A stretch of 64,000 bases of DNA, taken from Nymphaea colorata. Its lineage: Eukaryota; Streptophyta; Magnoliopsida; Nymphaeales; Nymphaeaceae. Of this stretch, positions 8,946-20,560 are shown in pieces. Under the pieces are notes generated by a model. The model worked only from the letters and a program-made list of their open reading frames with translations. It did no database searches and had not been told where the DNA came from. Within the stretch, counting starts at the first letter, position 1, and every line of letters begins with the position of its first letter. The position numbers were made by a program, and so were the translations under genes. The stretch spans positions 14,151,289 to 14,215,288 of the forward strand of contig NC_045146.1 in assembly GCF_008831285.2 (NCBI RefSeq), written 5' to 3'.

Positions 8946-11900
8946 ATGGCCCTCTCAATTTCCTGGCCCTCTGCCATTCGCCTTCTCGTCCTTCTCCTTC
9001 TCCTCGCGGCCATCACCACCGCCTGCGTTACGCTTCCAATCGAGAAGGTGTAATTTGAAATCCCCACCATCGTTGCGTCCTACCTCTTTCTTAGTTCATC
9101 TTTTTTTTTTTCCCGCATTTTTCTCTCTCAGGTTCTCGTATTTTCTGACGTTTTTGGTCTTTTTCTGGATTGCCCACCAACTCAATTTCGCGCTGTTGAT
9201 TGTAATTGCCCTTTCCTTGGTTATAGGATTCTCTGTTTCTTGTTATGTTACTAAATTCCATTGGATGTCGGCGATCGGATAATGGTCGCATTCTTTCTGT
9301 TTTTCTTCTTCTCTTGTTATTTCTGATTTTGCGAATGGAGGCTCGTTCCAAGATTTTTTGGTCTGCCGTCTAACTTTTCTTCGCTTCGTTGCTTCGTTGG
9401 AACCCGGATCTGATTTGGATCTATTCGGCCATTTCGTTTTGTATAAAGTTAATTTACATTTTCTCAGCAAGCGTTCGCTACATGCTGATGCGTTTGTACG
9501 GAATTGCTACCATTTTTATGACGATTTAATTAGATATTAGTGATTCTTTCTTTTTCGTGAATGGGGTGGGGAAAGAAGAGGAATTACTGTCTTGTATGTT
9601 GTATCATGTTGATGGATTGTGTAAATGGTGAATTGGAATTGCTATGTCCACATATCAGCAGAATTCTTGTTTGCTTTTTGCTCTCAGATGCGTTGTTTTT
9701 AGCATTCTCTCCATGCGCATTTTTCTGTTGATCCTTGTCCTGGACACTCTTTAGATGAATTAGAGGGCATCTGTAGAGTGAACTATGGCTTCCTATGGTC
9801 TTAAAGACAATTTAAATAATTTATGCAGATTTCCTTTTTCCATATTTTCTCCTCTTTTCAGTGGGATCAGGAACATAATTCCTTACAGTGGATTGTTATC
9901 TTCATTGTAGTTTCGTATTCTTCATAGTTCATATGCCACAGTAGGGGCTTATTCCATCACCTTGGCTTCATGGCTATTATCTTACCCACGTTTGAAGGTG
10001 AACTAGGGTCACCTTGGCTTCATGGCTATTATCTTACCCACGTTTGAAGGTGAACTAGGGTACCATGTTTCTTCTTCTCAGGGAACCATGTGGTGCTTAA
10101 CTGCTTTGTTTTCTGTTTGTTAGTTTCTCCTTGAGTAAAATTTGTGTTGATCTGTTAGTTCAGTGTTTTCTAAGCAGGGAAGATTCTTTTAAAGTTTTCT
10201 TGAAGGATTTTTTCTCATTTCAGCTGTTTGTGCTGTCACTTTCTGTTCCTCACATTATTTCTGCTGGGTTAACTAAATATGAAAGCATATGCTGCAGATT
10301 TTGAAGGACTTCTTGGTTTGGATAAAGCAAAACCTTGGTCCTTGGGGTCCACTTGTTTTGTAAGTACACACTACTTCTTCCTTATCTCTTCCTTTTTGCC
10401 TCTCTAGTGGACTTGCATGAGCGCAGAAAGATGTTCCAATGATAATTTATGTCCATCAAAACGTGCATTAATGGAAATCTCTTTTTTCTTTCCTGTGAGT
10501 TGGGCCTACATAAGAAAATGGGAAAGAAAAAAAGATGTTTGGTTGCTAGAATGCCATGGCAGGGCCAGAAAATTTGGCATGAGCGGCACTAATGAAGACA
10601 TGCTCATATCTCAAGGGGCATCCATATATATAAAACAGCAAACTTTTGAAAGCACCGATGTAAAAATAGAGAAACTTTGATAGACTGGTGTGGGCAACTG
10701 CCCACACCTGCCTACATGTGGCTCCGCCACTGCTAGCATGTGCATGCATTAGTTGATGTACCTAAATTGTCCATCCTTCTACATTTTTCTATTCAGCATT
10801 TTGCATCAATTCATTTTTCACTTTAGCTTGAAGCCTCGATGTGCAGTTAGGTGCTAAATCCTTATATTTATTTGGCACTCATCCCATCAATGAGTTTATA
10901 AATGTTTCATTGAAAAGTTTCTCTTAATTCCTTTCACAAGTTTATCTCACTTAAAAACTACAAGTCTCTATAGCTATCTGCTACCAATATGAAACATCAA
11001 TTCTTTTAATCATGCAGCATACTGTAAGCCTTTTTAACTCTTGTTTCAAACAATGTAGAGCCGTTGCATACATACCTCTTACAGTGTTAGCAGTTCCAGC
11101 TTCAATACTTACTGTAAGTACTGATTTATTTTCCTTTCCCAAGCTCCTTGTTTGAAAGTTTAGTATCACAATTAATCAATGAGAGTGTTACTCCATTATG
11201 TGCCACTAGCAAGAGAGGCTTTGTGTCTGTCCTGAAGCGTTCTATTTGCTTTTGGATAAATGCACTCCCATGTTTATTTGGCTCCATGAACCATAGTCTA
11301 TAAAAAAGTGTGGTTGCTTCCTGCTGCAGAATCTCAACTTTCACGTGATGCATGTATGATAAGGTCAGAATACACACTATACTTCATACCTGACATTAGT
11401 GGAGGGCTTCCAATCAGAACCTTTTCCAAGTCTTAATAAAGGCAACATCCAGAAGAGGCTCAAATTTAGCTGGAATTTGGTTGCCAAAAGGATATGCTTG
11501 TGCTTACCAGATCGCAATATCTTTTTCAGTTACATTGATGACTGATGAGGAAATCTTGGCTAAAAATTTGTCATATTCCAACGATGATCATTGCTGTCAT
11601 GAAAGGAGTTTGACTTATAATCTCCTGAATAGTTTCATCCTTTTTTTCCCCATGAAGTAAGATCATCGTCATTAATAGCTCAATTATGAGTATGGGGAAG
11701 AATGTTGGTTAAACTGATAAACATGCTCTGGACAGAACTTCAATTTATGTGTGCATTTGTACATACATGTTGCATCCTCAGAACTGAACCTGAGATTTAC
11801 GTTGTATAACTATGTCAAGAAAATAGGTCTGGAATGCTCAAATTTGTCGTATTTGTGTGTGCAGATTAAACTGGTACACATCCTCTAGACAAAACTTCAA

Positions 11901-14900
11901 TTTGTGTGTGCATGGTACATACATGTTGCATTCTCTGAAATAAACCTGAGGTTCACGTTGGACAATCATGTCAAGAAAATATGTCTAGAATGCTCAAAAT
12001 TTGTCGTATTTTTGTGTGTATCATAGATTGGCATTAGTATGTAATTCCTGTGTACAGTAACTAGTTTGTTTGATGGCCAAAAACTACGTGATTGAATATA
12101 TATAGTGTCTCATACAAGAATATCTTGGTAAAATAACTGTGTAATTCTCAGTTTACTCCCTGACCTTCAACTTAATCTATTAGGGATAGGTTTTTCATTG
12201 TTTGGGTTGGAATAGTTCCCATTTATGGAATGTTTTAGGTAATCCTGTGAGAAGCTCTCGTTTCCGCAACTCCAATTTAGTTGTTTGACATCATAGAAAA
12301 TAATGAACACTAAATAGGATAGTCGGAGGCATGATCTTTGTAACCTATCAGACATGCAGTTGTCTCATTAACTTGTTCATGATGATCTTATTCCTTCCAT
12401 GCATTCTTTGACTGTAACTGGTTTTTTGCAAGTGATTTTATAAATGCTACTACTAAAAGAATTGTGATCATTGGTTTTCATGAAGAATTGGCATATATTT
12501 ATTATGGGACTTTCTTCAAATTTCAGCTTGGAGGTGGCTACCTTTTTGGGTTGCCTATAGGTTTTTTAGCAGACTCCATTGGTGCCACTATTGGTGCAAC
12601 AGCAGCATTCCTTCTTGGTAGAACAGTATGTATTCAAATCTATCATTTTTAGTTGCATTAATGCCAATTCTTTTTGCTTGGTGTAATGCTTTGACTGTAT
12701 TTGTGTTCAATTTGGCTAGGCCCCCCTTTTTTGTGCCTTAAATTTCCCTCATTAATGCACTATTTATGTCCATTTAATCTGCATATGCACAGAGGGCCTA
12801 GTGGAAAAATGCCCCACGCCTCATATTAATCGCACATGAGCATAGTCTGTAGCCAATGGCACAGTGCTAGATCCATGGATAGTAGTCCTGTCCATAACTT
12901 CTTAACAAAAGTGTACCATTTAGAATGCATCTTTGGTAGATGTAATCACTTCCTCAGTTCTTGTTTTTTATGCTTTCATTTTTAGAAGATCAGATTGATA
13001 CTACTTATTTTATGATTTTTTATTTTTCTGTTTCCATCTTCTCTTTCTGGTAATAACATAATGGGTTTAACACTTCAGATGATGCTTTTTGTTTGTTATT
13101 ACTACAGCAAGTCATCCTTATACATTTCACTATTGCTCCCTTCCATGTAACTGGATAGCTGCTAGCTTTTTCTCCCATGACGAACAATTTTTTTGTGCTG
13201 GCCATTCATGCAGATTGGAAAACCACTGGTTATGTCAAAATTGAAAGATTATCCACAGTTTCAGGCTGTAGCTATAGCAATTCAGAGATCAGGCTTCAAG
13301 GTTTGGATATGCCTTGCTAATGTTGTTTTTTTTTTTTGCTGTGAATAATTTTCACTATGTCCTGTTCTTTCTTTTCACTGGTAATTTACTGTTTTATGCT
13401 TTCCGCTGACAGAGAAGCTAAGGGATACTCCATTGTGCAATTGAAACTAGATACCCTTAGGCGATCAATTCTTTGAATATAATACATGCTATAGCTGCAT
13501 TTAGCATTTTTATAAACCTCTCAAGAGTTGTCTTATGTTTAAAGTTTTCCATATGGCTGCTTCAGTGCTTTGCGAAATAGTCCTTCACCAAATGTAATTT
13601 GTTCTATGGTCTATCTCTCCATGCATCTGAAGGAGTTTGTTCTTATTATTATTTAATCATTTAATGGTTTATTCTGTATACTTGTGCTGCAACATTTGTA
13701 TTATAAAATTGTCTCTCACCATTTCAAGCTTTTCTAACTTTGATGCTTTTCTGAGATCAAAAGCCAAGGGATTCAAATGTATCCAGTATCCACTATTGTA
13801 TCTCCTTGTCTTGCCTTGCAAAATGCCAAAAATTAATTAATACTGAATAAAGTCAAAATATAGTTTCTTTATATATAATGAAGTACTATAGCTGTTTGAT
13901 AGGACTGAATTGCTGAACAAACAATTTCTTTGCTGATTAAACATTATCCTGTGCTGATTGTTACATGATTCTACAACACACAGACATATGTTTCATGAGT
14001 TTTGCTAGCCAAGCCAGTTCCAGATTTGCGTGCATGTCCATTTTTAAACTTACACTGATGGAATTATAAAGGTGAAATTGCTCTGAGATCTTGGATTCCC
14101 TAGAAGTGTGGAAATGGAAAGAGGAAGATACAAACTCTAAGAAAGAACACCTTTTAGAAATATTTTTTCATCTGCACAGTCAAACAGTTAAAAAAGCTTA
14201 TATGAGGTATGAACTCAGGATCTGTAAACAAGAGGCTTTTTCAAGAATGCCACAATATCCATGTTATCATCAATGCCTTGAAAGTATTACTACTAAGTTT
14301 TCACTTTTTTTGTGAAAGTCATGTTAATACCACATGCTAAAAATTGTTGGTTATATTTGTGTCAGTGTGTTGACAGAATCTAAAGTATAGCATCTGCCGA
14401 GGACAGAAGTTTATATTTTGTTTTTTGTAAAATTTCAAAAAGCTAATTTTATCATCCGAGAAATAAACATTCAAGAATGGCGATATACTTCCAAAATCTG
14501 TCTTCATTAAGAACCTCACATGGTGAAATGGCAATTTAGTTGAAAAGCTTCAATATCTTGGCCCGCTCAAAACTGTTCACAGATTTTCTTATTTGAACTT
14601 TGAAATGTTGAGATATACTTCAAGTGATTCGCTTGAAATGAACCATGATTATGTTTTTGTTGTATTCTAAATCTGCTTTCTTTTCTATTTCTCTGCATCA
14701 TGCAGTGGTATGGGATTGATGTTGCATTGTTTATTTTTGTTTCTGCAGATAGTATTACTTCTCCGCCTTGTTCCCCTGCTTCCATTCAATATGTTAAACT
14801 ACCTTTTGTCCGTAACTCCTGTCAGTCTGGGTGAATACATGATGGCTTCATGGTTGGGAATGATGGTATGCAATTACCACAGGCCTTCTTCTCTTTCTCT

Positions 14901-14905
14901 CTCTC

Positions 14906-14954
<49 letters not shown>

Positions 14955-16086
14955 CTGAAGAAAATGCAAACTCCTCTGCTTGAGAAGGACTTTGGAAGTT
15001 CAATATTCTGTTCTGGCATATTTGGGCTTGTGGTTTGGATATTTTAAGCATTTTCACCTTTTGTATCAACTAAATGCTCTCATTGAAACTTTGGATGAAA
15101 TATTGATTAGCTTGTAATAACCTCATTTAATCTATCAGTAGTGAAAATGAGTTACAAAAGCGGCCACTGCTTTCATCTCAAAGTTGATAACTAATTAACA
15201 TGCAGAGAGACTTGTATTTTGTTATAAAGTGAAAAATGAGAGTGCATTCTGAGACGTGTGACAGGAAACAAACTAGTCAGTTTGCAACTTTATGGTCCAA
15301 CTGGTGATTGCTTTTGCATTAAGTCGCTCACAGATGTGAAACCAGTCTTTTGTTAATATCCAGTGCACCTCATGTTCACACGTCCAGATCTTCTCCATCA
15401 GAAATTTCTGACGGCTTTGGAATTTAGATAGTTGGATACAAAACAATCGTACTATTCACTATTCAGTACCTATTTGAGGCAATTCTTTTATACTGCATAT
15501 GCAGAGGTTAAATGTCATGCAACTGCCATCTATTGAGAAATTTAAATACGGGAAGAAAAGCCATGACATGGTCCTTTAGTTAATCTGCTCATATTTATGA
15601 TATATCTTCATTTTTTATGTTTGAGTCTGTCAATTACATTCTTCCCATCTTTGAAATAAACGTGGGCCATATTATTTGCGTTGCATTAATTTCTTTTTCT
15701 TGCTCATGATTGCATTTTCCATCTTTATTCTTTAATTCTTTTGCAGTATTCTTCGTGGCTTGCATCTACTCCATTGATTTTGTGTGAAGAAATGGTACAT
15801 ATAGGATTCCATGCAAAAAAATCCTTACTATGGATAGAAATTCAAATTCAAGAACTTCAACCAAAGGCCACATGAGGGCAAAGCACTCAAAGGCTCTCAC
15901 ATATGCAAATGTGCACAATGCACAGTAACAAGAACACAAAATAAAAACATTTTATCAGTGACAATGTTAACTAAAAGCATGAAGTAAAGTGGTTGTTTGG
16001 CTAATGGAAGGGTAACATATCGTTCCATTTGCCAAACAGCCCCAAAATGGTACTGCAGTCTCATTTTTATACACTTAGAATGAAGA

Positions 16087-16136
<50 letters not shown>

Positions 16137-16324
16137 TAAAAGACAGTCACTACATTGGCACTAGTGTTGGTTTATGGTACGACCAGCGGTTTGTTGTGGC
16201 TTTAGCGATAATTTATGGACCTATGGCCCTTTTAGTGACAAACTTTTTGGATTTTAGTTGTCCGGCAACCGTTCAGCATTCGACAACATTGACTATATGT
16301 ATATACACACACACACACACACAC

Positions 16325-16370
<46 letters not shown>

Positions 16371-17939
16371 ATTTGATGACCCTTCCCTTGTCTGGAAAGA
16401 AAAGAGAGGGAGGCATATAACCAAGAAGGCAGGCGACACAAAACTAAGATTTACTTATAACAGACAAAGTAGGCACTCTAGATATGTGTACACATACATA
16501 TAATAAGATTCACATATATAAATATGCAAATACGCATACATAAGTATGTGCATGCGGACACATATATTCATCTTTGTGCCTCTTCGAACTCGCAATGTCA
16601 CATCCTCAAGTTTGCGTTGCTAAGGAGAAGAGCAAATGTGGTAAAGCAGGAGTCTTTATATAGATATCTTTTACTTGATACTCTGATGTGGATGATAGTT
16701 CAACATTTTTCCATAGCAACTCTTCATGAACATAATGACAATCAATTTTAAATATTAATCCCCCTTGCCCTTTCCCCCTCTTTTTTCTTCTCAATGCATT
16801 ATCAATTTATTCTCCTTTGTGGTAGAATGTTTCTCCTTTTTTGGGGGAGCTGATTGTTGCCATTTCTCACTTCATTGCAGCCTATAACATTTGCATTGGT
16901 ATATGTTGGGACAACTTTGAAGGATCTATCTGATGTGACACATGGCTGGAGTGAAATCTCAACAACACGTTGGGTAAGTTACAGATACATGGTTTCACAT
17001 TACTGCAAATAATAAACGGCGTTTCTCTATATTCAACATAACTTTGGACCATTACCAGTCTATCCGTACCTTACAGTGATTAAAAATTGATATCAGTGTA
17101 TCTAGACACACATGTATTTTTCAGCATAATTTTCTTTTACTAGTATTTTCTGAAGCCCAGTTTTTCCTCCTCTTGTAGGGAAAGAAAGGGTATCCATCTA
17201 GTGAACTTTAGAATTTTATCATGTTGCTAGCTGTTATCTTTCCATGTTCTTGCTTTGTTCTGGATACTATTGGATTTTGTATGTGGTTGTCTTATAATAT
17301 TTCTCAATAAAGCATATTAAACTTCAGGGTTCCTGTGTGATGATTAACCATTATAATGTTACGAATAATCTGGATCTATATTCTTGTTTGGGAGTGGCTG
17401 ATACCCTGGAATGTTCAAATTTCTTTTCCAACCTTTACATCCAGTGGGGCTTGTATATTCTAGGACTTTTGATCCATTGTGCAGCAAGGTTTCTTGTTTT
17501 GCTCAACCGTTGGGGCAATTTAGGCTATCAACGTTCATTCTTTGTTGAATATGTATGGTACATTTAAATTTGTTTCTTACACGTGCCTCGAATGACCCTA
17601 ATGCAGGTGATGCTTGTGTCTGGTCTTGTGCTCTCTGGTGAGTTATCTGTTGGCTAGTCTTCTATCTGACTTAAATCTCTTTTTCCCTGTTCAGTAAAGG
17701 CTAAAAGTGCACCCAAGAATATTTCACCAAAGCCTGAGATTTTCTGTTTGACAGTGATCCTGATGATATGTGTTACTAAAGTAGCAAAGTCATCCTTAGA
17801 GAAGGCCTTGATGGAAAATGATGCAGCGGTGGATGTCGTAGCTTCTTCCCAATTGCCCATTTCTGTTGACCCTTCGATGGATCTCCACCAGCCTCTGATA
17901 ATCAAAATCGACTCCTCAACTGATGGTCATGAAAAATAA
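8946..17939 (+). CDS. TVP38/TMEM64 family membrane protein (VTT/SNARE-associated Golgi, DedA-like)
   Basis: Nine exons join with consistent phases: 8946-9047, 10298-10359, 11059-11113, 12527-12625, 13214-13300, 14749-14865, 16881-16973, 17607-17637 and 17755-17939, coding for 276 residues. All introns are GT-AG. A hydrophobic segment at about 9-30 is followed by the VTT/DedA domain: re-entrant-type LAVPASILTLGGGYLFGLP (about 66-84), GATIGATAAFLLGRT (about 92-106), and the conserved RLVPLLPFNMLNYLLS (141-156) with its Arg and Pro. A further membrane segment spans exons 8-9, followed by a hydrophilic tail. Relatives act in Golgi/ER membranes; DedA, VMP1 and TMEM41B members are linked to lipid scrambling or transport, so a similar role is possible but inferred. 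The start was set at the ATG directly before the first membrane segment; an in-frame ATG at 8772 would add 58 Gly/Arg-rich residues. Confidence 0.93.
9958..10061 (+). repeat. Perfect tandem duplication, 52 bp unit
   Basis: Two copies (9958-10009 and 10010-10061) starting CACCTTGGCTTCATGGC are identical base for base, inside intron 1 of the TVP38-like gene. Perfect identity implies recent origin or an assembly artefact. Confidence 0.92.
10611..10732 (+). mobile_element. Remnant of repeat ending in TGGCTCCGCC
   Basis: The segment runs from a GGGGC start through an AT-rich AACTTTTGAAAG middle to GTGGCTCCGCCACTG, the layout of a common plant repeat also present at 33514-33673 and 55171-55296. 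It contains a perfect inverted repeat at 10687-10708 (arms GGTGTGGGCA and TGCCCACACC). It lies in intron 2 of the TVP38-like gene. Confidence 0.4.
11709..12024 (+). repeat. Diverged tandem duplication, unit about 157 bp
   Basis: Copy 1 (11709-11865) and copy 2 (11866 to about 12024) share long blocks such as ACTTCAATTT, GTGTGCAT, TACATACATGTTGCAT, TGTCAAGAAAATA and TTTGTCGTATTT, with scattered substitutions. They lie in intron 3 of the TVP38-like gene. Confidence 0.8.
14909..14952. repeat. (TA)n microsatellite
   Basis: About 22 TA units just after a CT-rich run, 44 bases downstream of exon 6 of the TVP38-like gene. Confidence 0.95.
16091..16133. repeat. (TA)n microsatellite
   Basis: About 21 TA units in intron 6 of the TVP38-like gene, directly abutting a CACTAAAAG sequence that begins a repeat-like stretch. 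Confidence 0.95.
16134..16260. mobile_element. Possible CACTA-like or MITE fragment
   Basis: Starts CACTAAAAGACAGTCACTA and contains CACTAGTGTTGGTTTATGG, which resembles sequence at 37329-37385 (CACTAGTGATGGTTTATAG) in another intron. Only one end is clear and no matching inverted end was found. Confidence 0.3.
16305..16368. repeat. Compound (CA)n(GA)n microsatellite
   Basis: About ten CA units are followed by about twenty GA units, in intron 6 of the TVP38-like gene. Confidence 0.95.
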
Positions 17940-17961
17940 GAAATTAGTAATTGATGTAAAT

Positions 17962-17990
17962 TCTCTCTCTCTCTCTCTCTCTCTTTCTCT
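17962..17990. repeat. (CT)n microsatellite in the TVP38-like 3' UTR
   Basis: A CT run with one T interruption starts 23 bases after the stop codon, probably inside the 3' untranslated region. Confidence 0.9.
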
Positions 17991-18144
17991 GTCCCTCTTG
18001 GTTTTACATGAAATGGTACCAGATTCATTGATTAAACATGAAACTTCTCTTACTCTAGGCACCATTGTTACCTGCGCAGCATACATGGTGTATACATGAA
18101 AAAATTTCAAATTTTCAAATTTATGATGTGTAAAGATGACTGTA

Positions 18145-18150
18145 AATAAA
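18145..18150 (+). terminator. Candidate poly(A) signal of the TVP38-like gene
   Basis: AATAAA lies 206 bases after the stop codon at 17939, a usual distance for a plant far-upstream or near-upstream polyadenylation element. No transcript evidence is available. Confidence 0.4.
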
Positions 18151-20137
18151 GTAGCACGGATTCCTTTTTTTGCTTTTCTGCTTCTTTTTGTTTTTTCCTT
18201 TTCCATGGAGGAGTTAGAAGGGGTGCCAACTTTTTTCTATGCACAAAACCAGAATCATGGCAATCTTGTCCACCCTCATCATGAGTCCGCTTGCTCTGCT
18301 GCTGTGGCTGTCAACCATACACTTGATTTGTTCTTCCACTCAGAGGCAAATCTAAACTGACAGATTACCGCCTGGGTGTCCGGTTTGAAGCGCTCGGCAC
18401 TGTAAATAAAAAAATCTGTCTATGGAGCTTCCTCGGTGCTATCTGAAAGACTCGTTTTATTGCACAACTCTCTCTCTCTCTTGTGTTGGGGGGTCCTCTT
18501 GAACAAGGTTCATTTGTTGGCCACGTTTTTCTCGGTCTCGCCGTAGGAATCATGGATTTTGAACATGCTGAGAGATCAAGTTGTTCGCGTATGGGTCATT
18601 TAGATTGTATTTATTTGCCTTCTCTGATTACATTGAATGATTAATCAATGGCTTCCGACACAGAATCGTTGAATGTGATATGGTGTGAGAAATAAATTCC
18701 CGTTCCGGAAGATGACAGATTTCTTCTTTGGATGGGATCGAAGCCTGGGCCTTCAATGTCGGTGCAGTTTATTGTCTTCGTGTAGCCGGAGGCGGTCTAT
18801 TTTGTTCGAGTTCAACAACCATTTAGACAATCGACAAATTTCAGATGCGCTATATATAGCGCCGTTGCAACTCTTGTTTGGTTATGTCAATTTCCTATGC
18901 AAATCTAAGAACATGATCTCCGAATCAATTCGATATTGACTGCCAACCTCTCAGTGATCTTCATTTCGTTATGTTTAAAGTGAAATAGTTCATGATCTCG
19001 GAGCCGTCTCATGATCAGCGAAAGCGTCATTTCCAAATGTATTTTCTTCTTGTCCATGGAAATGATTATTTAGAGAATGGGGAATGCTCTCTGAACTAGT
19101 GTTCGTCAAATGAGGACAGGTAAACAATCTGAGGTGCTCACTACTTGGCCAGTTCACGTTATTTTTGTTGCTACTCATCAAATTACCGTTGAGCCAGTCT
19201 TGAATTATGCTAATAGAGATGTCTTCTAGGCACTACAGTCTCTCCAACCGTCCTGCTATGTGGACAGAGCTCGTGTTGGTAAAGTGAAATGTCTCCATTA
19301 CCCAGTAGTGATGCCCCTAAACTAGCACTACATTTCTAAGACCATGATAAAAACTTCATTTAAGAAATTAAAAGGATATGACTATTGGCAACTACCTTTC
19401 TTTTTGCCTGTTTGATATTTCAAAGACGACAGGATTTTGATAACAGCTGCCATCTGTTGCAAGGGGAAATGAAATAAACGGACGGTTCTTGGAAATAAAA
19501 AAGGAGAAGGCACTAAGGAACCCAAATTCCCTTTCGTTTCAAATAATTCATAAGCAGTACAGTTTCAATCTCGAGTGCAATAACCTGCCATCTTGAAGGG
19601 AAGATTCAGGAAAGGTAAATTTTCATTAAAAATGAAAAATGAAAATGAATTTTGCCACCGACAGTGTTTTAGGTTAAGATGAATATTTTCTTGCAGGGAA
19701 CTTTCTACGTAAAAAAAGATGAGCATTTTCACTCCAACCATTGTAAAAATCTTGAGATAACTCCAGAAGAAAGTAGAAGCGAAACAAGCCTCCTAAAGAG
19801 GTTCCACCCTCTCTTCTCATGCTTTCCTTTTTACCTCCAGAAGGTCTAAACCATCAAAACGATCTCTCTTTCAGTGGGGACGCAAGACCTAATTCCGTAA
19901 CCGAAAAAGGACACTAACATCACTATCACAAACTTGCAGAGTCTTTTTGAGATGGAAAATACAAGCGGATCAGATGAAAGATCTTCATTCTTTTCACTTT
20001 TACCGCGTTTCCTTTATTTTCTCCTGCACTCCAAGATCATAAAAGAAAAGTAGGCCGCACAAGTCAAAAGCTTATGAGTGATACAAAGCCATAGCAGTTT
20101 CCCCTGTCTAGGCTAGTCGAGAGAGGTTTGCTCCGCA
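18151..20137. other. Intergenic region
   Basis: No gene is recognised between the TVP38-like gene and the 140-residue gene. The last 200 bases before 20138 probably contain the promoter and leader of the latter: CATAAAAG at about 20038-20045 is a possible TATA-like element. Confidence 0.4.
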
Positions 20138-20560
20138 ATGAAGCAACTGGATTTCTCTTCCATGGCCTGCTTCTGCGTTCCCCATAGCAGCAGAAGCTCC
20201 ACCTTCACCACACGATTCACCAATCACACAGACAGGGCCATAGATGTGCAGATAAGGGTGGGATCGCTACTGAAGAAGTCCTACACTGTTCAACCTGGCA
20301 ATTCAAAGAAGCTAGGAAGCAAGCAGATATACAAGACCTATGACGTGCCCAAGAGCAGAGCCACAGTCGCCATGAATTTCCATCGCAGTATCTTCCAGCC
20401 ATACGTTTGGATTCATGACAGTGGGGATTTCTCAAGGATGGTGAAGCAGCAGTACGTAAGCCTTGAAGATTTGAGGGACCATTCTGAGATCAAGGTCCTG
20501 AGAAACCATGTGAAGGGATGCATTCAAGTTTACAAGAAACCCAGAATGGAGTTCTGCTAG
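20138..20560 (+). CDS. Unrecognised 140-residue basic protein
   Basis: A single open frame from ATG at 20138 to TAG. GC content and codon use are clearly higher and more gene-like than the flanks. No signal peptide or membrane segment is visible. The protein starts MKQLDFSSMACFCVPHSS, then has a pattern suggesting beta strands (TTRFTNHTDRAIDVQIRVGS; YTVQPGNSKKL), a conserved-looking IYKTYDVPKSRATVAMNF, YVWIHDSGDFSRMVKQQY at about 96-113, and an ending SLEDLRDHSEIKVLRNHVKG followed by CIQVYKKP. The alternation of hydrophobic and polar residues with PG turns suggests a small beta-sandwich, but that is inference. I do not recognise the family and give no function. A second in-frame Met at residue 9 is an alternative start. 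It stands alone, with no close neighbour on either side. Confidence 0.75.
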   Translation: MKQLDFSSMACFCVPHSSRSSTFTTRFTNHTDRAIDVQIRVGSLLKKSYTVQPGNSKKLGSKQIYKTYDVPKSRATVAMNFHRSIFQPYVWIHDSGDFSRMVKQQYVSLEDLRDHSEIKVLRNHVKGCIQVYKKPRMEFC

